Virus record (IMG/VR): IMGVR_UViG_3300040801_004034 | Location: 62,001 to 126,000 of that record | Length of the DNA stretch: 64,000 bases | Source of the DNA: a virus | Reading direction: 5' to 3' (one strand) | Shown: positions 58,789 through 64,000 of the stretch, in pieces | Layout: every line of letters starts with the position of its first letter | Numbering within the stretch: position 1 is the stretch's first letter | Translations under genes and position numbers: made by a program | The notes under the pieces: model-generated | Told to the model about the DNA's origin: nothing | Databases searched by the model: none | What the model saw: the letters and a program-made list of their open reading frames with translations, nothing else

Positions 58789-59337
58789 ATGATCAAATAT
58801 AAAAGTGATATTTTCGGTGCAACGGTTTATCCAGATGAAAAAATAATTGCGTTTTGGGGAGGAATCTTAAGTCAATGGGCACCATGTATGTTTACATGTG
58901 AAAAATATCTGCCTGGTATTGAATTAAATTCTGCTGAACAAGGTATGATGCTTTTAAAAGCAAAAGAGTTCAATGACACTGAAATATTTGATGCAATATT
59001 GAAATCGAACGATCCAAGAGAACAAAAAGCTCTTGGTCGTAAAGTATCTGGGTTTGTACCAGAACAGTGGGATAAGGTTTGTGTAGATTATGTAACAGCT
59101 ATTAACATTGATAAGTTTGAACAAAACTATGCATGGAAAGAAGCTTTGAAACTTGTGCCAGATTTTACATTCGTTGAAGCATCGCCTTATGATCGCGTTT
59201 GGGGCGTTGGTTTAGGTGAAGATAATCCCGATGTAGTTGATCCATCTAAATGGGATGGTAAAAATTATCTTGGTATTGCTATCATGAGAGCTCGTGATGC
59301 TATCATTGAAAGATCTGCAATTAATAATCATGAATAG
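58789..59337 (+). CDS. NADAR-domain protein (YbiA-like)
   Basis: 182 aa. FWGGILSQWAPCMFTCEKYL, ELNSAEQGMMLLKAKEFND, DPREQKALGRKVSGF, VEASPYDRVWGVGL and GKNYLGIAIMRARDAI cover the complete NADAR pattern. Family members act on N-glycosidic bonds of ribosyl compounds; some remove ADP-ribose from guanine in DNA and serve as DarT1 antitoxins. Here it may counter host DarT-type defence or process a nucleotide, unknown which. Confidence 0.88.
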   Translation: MIKYKSDIFGATVYPDEKIIAFWGGILSQWAPCMFTCEKYLPGIELNSAEQGMMLLKAKEFNDTEIFDAILKSNDPREQKALGRKVSGFVPEQWDKVCVDYVTAINIDKFEQNYAWKEALKLVPDFTFVEASPYDRVWGVGLGEDNPDVVDPSKWDGKNYLGIAIMRARDAIIERSAINNHE

Positions 59338-59530
59338 ACGCACATTTTTCAAAAATCTGATTGTCAGTTCTATAGCAGTTGCAGCAGCTCCAGCAATTGT
59401 TGCTAAAACACTAACACCTGTATATGAACCGTATAATGTTGAACAGAGATTAGCAGATATACTATCAAAAGAAATCCAAGATGAAATAGATAAAGAAATG
59501 ATTAATCGTATGGCTGGGTTGATAAATTAA
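59330..59530 (+). CDS. Small protein with twin-arginine (Tat) signal peptide
   Basis: 66 aa. MNRRTFFKNLIVSSIAVAAA is a textbook Tat signal (R-R-x-F-F-K, then a hydrophobic Ala-rich core, AIVAK cleavage region), followed by about 40 residues of charged helix (LADILSKEIQDEIDKEM). The ATG overlaps the NADAR stop by 8 nt (ATGAATAG). Predicted export as a folded or piggy-backed small protein; role unknown. Confidence 0.65.
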   Translation: MNRRTFFKNLIVSSIAVAAAPAIVAKTLTPVYEPYNVEQRLADILSKEIQDEIDKEMINRMAGLIN

Positions 59531-59540
59531 GTTCATTGTA

Positions 59541-59595
59541 TAAATATTTTTAGAAATCGCCAGTAGTGGCGCTCGTCCGAAAGGAAGTAAATAAT
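59541..59595 (+). promoter_or_regulatory. Late promoter with leader, hairpin and Shine-Dalgarno
   Basis: TATAAATA at 59539-59546, then an about 45-nt leader with a GCCA-GTAG-TGGC hairpin and AAGGAAG 7 nt before the ATG at 59596. It is the exception to the leaderless pattern. Confidence 0.55.
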
Positions 59596-60411
59596 ATGAA
59601 TAAACAAAAATACGCTGTTACCGTCCAAGTTAACGGCAAAAAAGTGAAGGAATACACGAAAGACGGTCGTGTATATATCGAAGGAAGAGATGGTACACCT
59701 TACACAATTAAGGTTGGTAACAGTTCTGGTAAACGGGTCAAAGCAGTTATAACTGTAGATGGTTTCTCTATCATAAATGACGATAAAAAAGATTATCACA
59801 CTGGTTATATCATAAATCCATATAGTAGCATCACCGTTAATGGTTTCAGAACCAGTAATGAGACAGAAGCACAATTTGTGTTCTCGACAAAAGGTGATAG
59901 CCGTGCTCAAAAAGTACAAGGCTATGCAAAGGATTGTGGTGTCATAGGTGTTCGTATTTATCCTGAGAAGGTTAAACCAGAACAGTATATTAGGGAGTTT
60001 CTCGAATCAGCACCTAGAAAATCATTCCCAGGTCCTCTATACAGCAAATCAATCGATTACGAAAATACAAGCTGGAGCAATCCAAATGATTCATTCCCTG
60101 TAACAATGGATTTCATGGAAAATGAAACATTAAATAGCTTACCCTCACCAGGTGTTAGTATTAAGGAAACCGATTATTCATTGTACTCAGCAAGTGTTGC
60201 TGCACCATCGTTTGATCTTGGTAGTGAAATGGGTAAAGATGTTCAATCACCAGTTAAAATTGTTGAATTTGAATCTGATACGCTCGATACACAAATTGAT
60301 ATCTATTATGCATCACGCAACTCGCTTAAAACAGCAGGTATTGATTTTAAGCCAGCGAAACAGTTGCATATCCCGCAATCATTCGGAGGTTATTGTAAGA
60401 GACCGAAATAG
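59596..60411 (+). CDS. Probable abundant late protein (271 aa)
   Basis: 271 aa. KYAVTVQVNGKKVKEYTKDG, VYIEGRDGTPYTIKVGNSSG, KRVKAVITVDGFSIINDDKK and YHTGYIINPYSSITVNGFRT resemble a widespread family of unknown function (NGK...EY.hdG..yIEGR.G..Y.l...N......A..SVDGLSV, from memory). Start at 59596, not 59566, from the Shine-Dalgarno. A strong ribosome binding site, leader hairpin and terminator suggest high expression. Confidence 0.65.
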   Translation: MNKQKYAVTVQVNGKKVKEYTKDGRVYIEGRDGTPYTIKVGNSSGKRVKAVITVDGFSIINDDKKDYHTGYIINPYSSITVNGFRTSNETEAQFVFSTKGDSRAQKVQGYAKDCGVIGVRIYPEKVKPEQYIREFLESAPRKSFPGPLYSKSIDYENTSWSNPNDSFPVTMDFMENETLNSLPSPGVSIKETDYSLYSASVAAPSFDLGSEMGKDVQSPVKIVEFESDTLDTQIDIYYASRNSLKTAGIDFKPAKQLHIPQSFGGYCKRPK

Positions 60412-60435
60412 GAACAAATAGAAAATAAACATTTC

Positions 60436-60469
60436 AAATACCTATTCGTAATTGGATAGGTATTTTTTT
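60436..60469 (+). terminator. Rho-independent terminator
   Basis: AAATACCTAT pairs with ATAGGTATTT (10 bp, 60436-60445 with 60456-60465) followed by a T7 run. It ends the gene at 60411. Confidence 0.88.
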
Positions 60470-60502
60470 GGAGACGGAACAACACTATACTAGACATACA
60501 TT

Positions 60503-61108
60503 ATGAAAAAGACACGATACTACTGCAAGCCAAGCGATGACGTTTGCTTGTTACTTACTCAAGCATGGACACCACTTGGCGTGACATCTGCTAGAGAAGC
60601 GTTTCATAAATTGATCAGACAAGCACATAAAGCTAACCCATCTGTTAAAGCAATTGATGCAAATGGTAACATGCTAATGTATGATGAATGGATCAAACAA
60701 GGAGAATACTTTGATAATCATCCATTCATGCGTGGTGTCAACCAAGATTACCCAGTTCCAACAGTTCTTGTAACATCCGATTCGTTTTTCTATCGCACAA
60801 GTAATCCAAAGGTTACTCTTCGTATGCTTTACAAGCACTACAATGGTAAGTGCCGTATTTGTGGTAAGAAGAAGCCAATGAGTGAAATGAGTAAAGAACA
60901 CATCAAACCAAGAAGTAAAGGTGGTGGTAACGGTCCTGATAATTTAACACTAACATGTCGTGATTGTAACTCTAAGAAAGGTGATTTATTTCCATATCTT
61001 GTAGATGGCAAGCCATTGGAGCCAGTTGCTGTAGTTCAGGAAAAGATTCGTATGCGTCGTCCAGAATGGCGCGATATTGTCAAGAAAGAACAACAATCTG
61101 AAGATTAA
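60503..61108 (+). CDS. HNH endonuclease
   Basis: 201 aa. CRICGKKKPMSEMSKEHIKP followed by RSKGGGNGPDNLTLTCRDCNSKKG (about residues 119-163) is a complete HNH domain with two CxxC zinc knuckles. The N-terminal 100 residues include a TSAREAFHKLIRQAHKANP helix. Free-standing, probably a homing or packaging-type nuclease. Confidence 0.85.
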   Translation: MKKTRYYCKPSDDVCLLLTQAWTPLGVTSAREAFHKLIRQAHKANPSVKAIDANGNMLMYDEWIKQGEYFDNHPFMRGVNQDYPVPTVLVTSDSFFYRTSNPKVTLRMLYKHYNGKCRICGKKKPMSEMSKEHIKPRSKGGGNGPDNLTLTCRDCNSKKGDLFPYLVDGKPLEPVAVVQEKIRMRRPEWRDIVKKEQQSED

Positions 61109-61127
61109 TAGATATTGGTCAACAGAT

Positions 61128-61386
61128 ATGTTTTTCAAAGCCTGCTCCTCTTGAAAAGGACTCAAGAGGAGCAGTTATTGCTATCGGTAAAAACGTCGCA
61201 TACAACTATCAAGGTAGTGTAACGGTCGGAACGATCAAAGAAATCAAACGTAATAAGTGGAAAAAATGTAGACCTGGTTTCGAAGGACAACATTGGTATC
61301 AATTAAAATTTGTGATGACAGTTGATCATGAATCAGGTGAATTCACATCAACAATTAAAAATCCGAATAGTTTCATTATCATTTGA
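61128..61386 (+). pseudogene. Small gene frameshifted at a T5 run, with adjacent hairpin
   Basis: The ATG at 61128 reads MFFKACSS then stop. The +1 frame starting at the T run reads FSKPAPLEKDSRGAVIAIGK, continues NVAYNYQGSVTVGTIKEIKR and runs open to TGA at 61384-61386 with no ATG early on. Removing one T from 61131-61135 restores one frame of about 86 aa. A 12-bp hairpin begins 6 nt after the T run. The product looks like a small beta-barrel (IAIGKNVAYNYQGSVTVGTI). Confidence 0.6.
61142..61174 (+). repeat. Perfect 12-bp stem-loop
   Basis: CTGCTCCTCTTG pairs with CAAGAGGAGCAG across a 9-nt loop. No T-run follows; it lies inside a coding frame, just past a frameshift site. Confidence 0.75.
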
Positions 61387-61403
61387 TAACTAATTTAAAT
61401 TTT

Positions 61404-61637
61404 ATGCAAGAATTAAAACAATTTGTAGAAGAAGGTGGTAATGTTGTAGAGTGTGAGCCTAGAACATATTATTATGATACTGGTTATTCATACTCATTTT
61501 CAAAACCTGGTGATGATGGGTGTATCGTAATGGTTAACTCTATAGGCGACGCTATTAAAAAATACAATTTAAAATACATTAAGTCATATACAATTAAACA
61601 GCCTCAACCTAGTGATGGTGAATTAACGGAACAATGA
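61404..61637 (+). CDS. Hypothetical protein (77 aa)
   Basis: Not recognised. MQELKQFVEEGGNVVECEPR, then aromatic, Tyr/Ser-rich YYYDTGYSYSFSKPGDDGC. The start at 61404 is the first ATG; the frame also opens at a TTG at 61383. Confidence 0.55.
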   Translation: MQELKQFVEEGGNVVECEPRTYYYDTGYSYSFSKPGDDGCIVMVNSIGDAIKKYNLKYIKSYTIKQPQPSDGELTEQ

Positions 61638-61649
61638 TATCATATTAGT

Positions 61650-62162
61650 ATGAAAAAGGTTATTTATTACCAAGGTATTCGAAGAGAAGGTGCATGGGAC
61701 AGCACTGAGCACTTTAACTCTAAAGTTGACGGGCTTGAAAAGGCCGGTTATGTTGTAGAGCGTGTACCATCTTGCAGAGATTATGATCTATCTCTTAGAA
61801 AGTTTCTAGACATTACACCAACTACAGATGTCGAAATGATTGTTGGTTGTTCTCTTGGTGGTTTTTGGGCAAATAAACTTGCATGCAAATATAACATTCC
61901 TGTTTTGCTGATTAACCCGCAATTGCTACCGCTTTATTATACCATGGATGAGCGCGCAATTGATACAAAACAAATCGAACGTACATTCTTTCTTGCAAAA
62001 GATGATGATATTCTAGATTATAGACTCACACAACATTTTATTGAAACCAACAGTATCAATGGTGATGTGCGTGTTTTTGATTATGGTCAACACCATTTTG
62101 GTTCTGAGAAATGTGTTAATGAAATTGTTGAGTACATAAATAACTATGTACCATGCGATTAA
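61650..62162 (+). CDS. YqiA/UPF0227-like alpha/beta-hydrolase
   Basis: 170 aa. IYYQGIRREGAWDSTEH, MIVGCSLGGFWANKLACKYN (nucleophile elbow G-x-S-x-G variant GCSLGG), VLLINPQLLP, FFLAKDDDILDYR (acid) and YGQHHFG (histidine). Matches the small esterase family. Substrate unknown. Overlaps the next gene by 10 nt. Confidence 0.8.
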   Translation: MKKVIYYQGIRREGAWDSTEHFNSKVDGLEKAGYVVERVPSCRDYDLSLRKFLDITPTTDVEMIVGCSLGGFWANKLACKYNIPVLLINPQLLPLYYTMDERAIDTKQIERTFFLAKDDDILDYRLTQHFIETNSINGDVRVFDYGQHHFGSEKCVNEIVEYINNYVPCD

Positions 62163-62752
62163 ATTTTCAAGAGTTCTTTTGTGAATCATTTTCAAACCTT
62201 TTCATTAACAAAGATGATGAAAAGCGTAGACAGTTAGCAGATCAAATCCATAGTATGGTGGGTGCATCATATCAGAAAGCTACTGGTCAGCAAAACTTAG
62301 CTTTTGGTATGCAGTCTCCAGAAGCTATGCTTGAAACCATACCATTTTGGAAAATCGCAAAACGTGATGGACGTATAAGAGCAGTCATTCTTTATAAAGA
62401 TAAGAATGGAAGAAAATCGATGGCAATTGCAACCGATAGTACTAAAGAAGGAAAAAATCTTCTCAAACAAATGCTGCATGATGACATGATACGAAATCGA
62501 GCATACAGTGAAATTTCCGATCCATCACTTTCATTCAGAAAGAAAATTCTCCCAGCAAATTTATCAATTCAAGACATAGCTATACCATTTGAAGAAGTTC
62601 AGAAGATGATGCCTAATATAACTAGACCACCACAAGATGATCCGCATGTTATAAAACATCCTGAACTTGAGCCATATTTCTATCAGAGAGAGTTCGGTGG
62701 AGATCTAAAGACAAAAATAATGGTCGGTCAAATTGGTAATGAAATATCATAA
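62153..62752 (+). CDS. Hypothetical conserved-type protein (199 aa)
   Basis: Not assigned. 199 aa. LETIPFWKIAKRDGRIRAVI, LYKDKNGRKSMAIATDSTKE and LSFRKKILPANL look like a conserved phage domain. No catalytic motif. Start overlaps the esterase gene (coupled). Confidence 0.55.
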   Translation: MRLNFQEFFCESFSNLFINKDDEKRRQLADQIHSMVGASYQKATGQQNLAFGMQSPEAMLETIPFWKIAKRDGRIRAVILYKDKNGRKSMAIATDSTKEGKNLLKQMLHDDMIRNRAYSEISDPSLSFRKKILPANLSIQDIAIPFEEVQKMMPNITRPPQDDPHVIKHPELEPYFYQREFGGDLKTKIMVGQIGNEIS

Positions 62753-63023
62753 AGGGAACTATCATATAATAGAGACAGAAATACGTTCTTTATCAGAAAA
62801 ATCAAAAATAGTTCAAAAAAAAATAGTTTAAAAAGAAGGAACTATGATATACTTGGCATAAGTAATAACAACGACAATGAATTTACATACACAATATAGC
62901 TTTAACAAATGTGAGTCTGATATTAGACAATCACGCCCGATAGCGAATGTGCTGAATACAGGAGGTAGCGGGGATTGACCACGAGATAATTTTAAGTTCT
63001 GAAAAAGAACAATAATAGAATTG

Positions 63024-63056
63024 AACTCGGGTCAGAAAAAGGACACCGGGTTTTTT
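63024..63056 (+). terminator. Probable rho-independent terminator
   Basis: AACTCGGGTC pairs with GACACCGGGTT (one bulge and a wobble) followed by T6. It would end a short transcript from the promoter-like sites near 62760-62850. Confidence 0.65.
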
Positions 63057-63231
63057 AATGATTTTAAAGATAGACAAAAATAGGAACACAGATATAATTT
63101 AAACATAATTTAGTAAATGGCGCCTTGAGCCAAATAAAGAATCAAGGTTAGTACGTCCACTGTAAAAGCATCATGGGCACCTAAACCAATTATATAATTG
63201 AGAGAGGTGAAAGTAAGATTTATAAAATGGT

Positions 63232-63275
63232 GGCTGCACCAGTGAAGTTGAGATTTTTCTCCTTCTGGTGCAGCC
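63232..63275. repeat. Strong 11-bp hairpin
   Basis: GGCTGCACCAG pairs with CTGGTGCAGCC. Flanks are TTAACTTT on the plus strand and ACCATTTTA on the minus strand, weak as terminator tails. Confidence 0.75.
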
Positions 63276-63381
63276 TTAACTTTCAGGAATATGGCAGCTG
63301 TTCGATTCAGTAACTCTTCGGAGATGTGGTGTTGTCAGATACGTTCAAAGTTAGACTCCTTGTATTCCTCAATTTTCAAAT

Positions 63382-63450
63382 CCTAGTCGTCTAGAAGCAG
63401 AGGACACCAGCCAGTTCGTGCTGGAAACGATAAGTTGCGATTATCCTAGG
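63382..63450 (+). ncRNA. Structured RNA element (two hairpins within a closing stem)
   Basis: Closing stem CCTAG/CTAGG; inside, CCAGC-CAGTTCGT-GCTGG and GATAA-GTTGCGA-TTATC. No family recognised. Confidence 0.35.
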
Positions 63451-63548
63451 ACGTTTTAATCCATATAATCTAGGCAAGAGCTTGCAGGCTTATCATTTAG
63501 GTTATATGGCGCCAGATATATAGTAACTGCAATTACAAATATACCTGC

Positions 63549-63618
63549 GTTGTATCGGTCGGCTGGCGGAGACGCCCTCGTGAAGAGGGAGGTGATTGGT
63601 TCGATTCCAATATACAAA
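63549..63618 (+). ncRNA. tRNA-like cloverleaf without a standard anticodon loop
   Basis: Closing stem TTGTAT/ATACAA, a GGCG-GAGA-CGCC hairpin, CCCTC-GTGAA-GAGGG (5-nt loop), and a canonical T-arm ATTGG-TTCGATT-CCAAT. A 7-nt loop reading with GAA (Phe) or TGA (Ser) requires mismatches. It could be a decayed tRNA or a tRNA mimic. Confidence 0.5.
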
Positions 63619-63710
63619 TTCGATATTTATACCTATGCAAGTCATGTGTGAGTCATGGGGACGAAACATATAATAAACCACATGTCATGTATATGTTTCA
63701 AATTTTATAA

Positions 63711-63797
63711 GCCTAGGTGGCTCAGTTGGTCGACAGCGCCTGCTTTGTAAGCAGGATCCTACAGGACTCGTGGGTTCGAATCCCACCCTAGGCTCCA
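63711..63797 (+). tRNA. tRNA with anticodon TGT (Thr), long variable arm
   Basis: Acceptor GCCTAGG/CCTAGGC, discriminator T, and encoded CCA. Anticodon stem CCTGC/GCAGG with loop TTTGTAA (anticodon TGT). T-arm GTGGG-TTCGAAT-CCCAC. The variable region is 14 nt (with TCCT-AC-AGGA pairing), and the D-stem is 3 bp, features of class II tRNAs, unusual for threonine. Confidence 0.88.
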
Positions 63798-63828
63798 TTT
63801 TGATTGTAGTTTTCGAGTTACGTTTGAT

Positions 63829-63839
63829 TAAGTATTTAT
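63829..63839 (+). promoter_or_regulatory. Late promoter variant, leaderless type
   Basis: TAAGTA, TTTAT, ATG at 63840; identical to the site upstream of the gene ending at 53127. Confidence 0.4.
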
Positions 63840-64000
63840 ATGATAACATGTATGCAATGCAATAAATTGATTCCTAATCAGGAATCGATAGCTCATAAAT
63901 ATCAAAAACGTTTTTGTGATAGTTCTTGTAGTGCAAAATACAATAACACAAAACGTAAATATAAAAAACAACCAAAAAGCAAGTGTTTGAATTGCGATAA
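63840..64000 (+). CDS. Zinc-finger protein, 5' part (possible HNH homing endonuclease)
   Basis: Runs off the window. MITCMQCNKLIPNQESIAHK, RFCDSSCSAKYNNTKRKYKK, then CLNCD: repeated CxxC zinc knuckles and basic spacers, as at the N-termini of some HNH/zinc-finger homing endonucleases. Located right after the tRNA. Confidence 0.6.
   Translation, partial: MITCMQCNKLIPNQESIAHKYQKRFCDSSCSAKYNNTKRKYKKQPKSKCLNCD

Larger units (their letters stand above)
62753..63710. other. Non-coding RNA-rich region
   Basis: Almost 1 kb without a convincing protein gene. It contains two promoter-like repeats (GGAACTAT-N-ATATA near 62756 and 62839), a possible 33-codon frame at 62877-62978 (MNLHTQYSFNK...), a terminator (63024-63056), an 11-bp hairpin (63232-63275), a folded element closed by CCTAG/CTAGG (63382-63450), the near-palindrome TATATGGCGCCAGATATA and a tRNA-like fold (63549-63618). 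Confidence 0.6.

Noticed and set aside
62877-62978. 33-codon ORF in the RNA region as a confident gene
   Set aside because: Short, no promoter at the correct spacing, no homology visible; kept only as a mention in the region entry.
1-64000. CRISPR array, preQ1 or cobalamin riboswitch, rRNA, integrase or att sites
   Set aside because: No repeat-spacer pattern, riboswitch consensus, rRNA segment or recombinase motif was found by reading.

Overview
The window is AT-rich, densely packed on both strands, and reads as an internal segment of a large T4-like (myovirus) phage genome. The evidence is a T4-type replication, recombination and late-transcription set encoded together on the minus strand: gp43 family B polymerase, UvsX, gp46/gp47, gp55 late sigma, UvsW and a UvsY-like protein. 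Alongside it are PhoH, a GroES-like chaperonin, lysis genes and many homing endonucleases. No head, tail or terminase genes are recognised, so the structural modules presumably lie elsewhere. The host cannot be named. A Rz1-like lipoprotein and the glycan genes suggest a Gram-negative host; similarity to marine T4-like phages is only an impression.

Layout. 1-5.1 kb: homing endonucleases flank a minus-strand group (class II glutamine amidotransferase, a frameshifted small gene, GNAT, nucleoside deoxyribosyltransferase-like) and two unknown plus-strand genes. 5.1-19.1 kb: minus-strand replication block, including queC, uvsX, gp43, a glycosyltransferase-like gene interrupted by a td-like group I intron, gp46/47, gp55, uvsW and uvsY. 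19-25.5 kb: plus-strand unknown proteins and a run of nucleotidyltransferase, KxDG ligase and HxGH nucleotidylyltransferase. 25.9-34 kb: sugar/glycan cassette (epimerase, PIG-L, DegT, RmlD-like, amidinotransferase, glycosyltransferases, radical SAM). 34-43.5 kb: aspartyl protease-like, folE2, phoH, queE, holin/spanin genes and queD. 44-47.8 kb: second glycan cassette. 48-53 kb: clamp-loader-like, GroES-like, DinG-like helicase, endolysin. 54.7-59.5 kb: intein-containing B12-dependent ribonucleotide reductase, PduO cobalamin adenosyltransferase, NADAR protein, Tat-signal protein. 59.6-62.8 kb: small proteins, HNH endonuclease, esterase. 62.8-63.84 kb: RNA-rich region with a tRNA-like element and a tRNA with anticodon TGT.

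How the genes fit together. FolE2, QueD, QueE and QueC make a complete GTP-to-preQ0 pathway, scattered over the window. With the separate glutamine amidotransferase this suggests a 7-deazaguanine DNA modification; no inserting enzyme (DpdA) was recognised here. The class II ribonucleotide reductase and the adjacent PduO form a self-supplied adenosylcobalamin-dependent dNTP route.

The most striking non-gene signal is promoter placement. At 18 gene starts TAAATA is followed by exactly 5 nt and then ATG. At many other gene starts a TTGAWW-N16-TATAAT promoter is followed by about 6 nt and ATG. Both spacings place the A of the start codon at or near the expected +1, implying that first genes of many transcription units are leaderless, consistent with the general lack of Shine-Dalgarno sequences. 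This signal also resolves several start codons and exposes disrupted genes.
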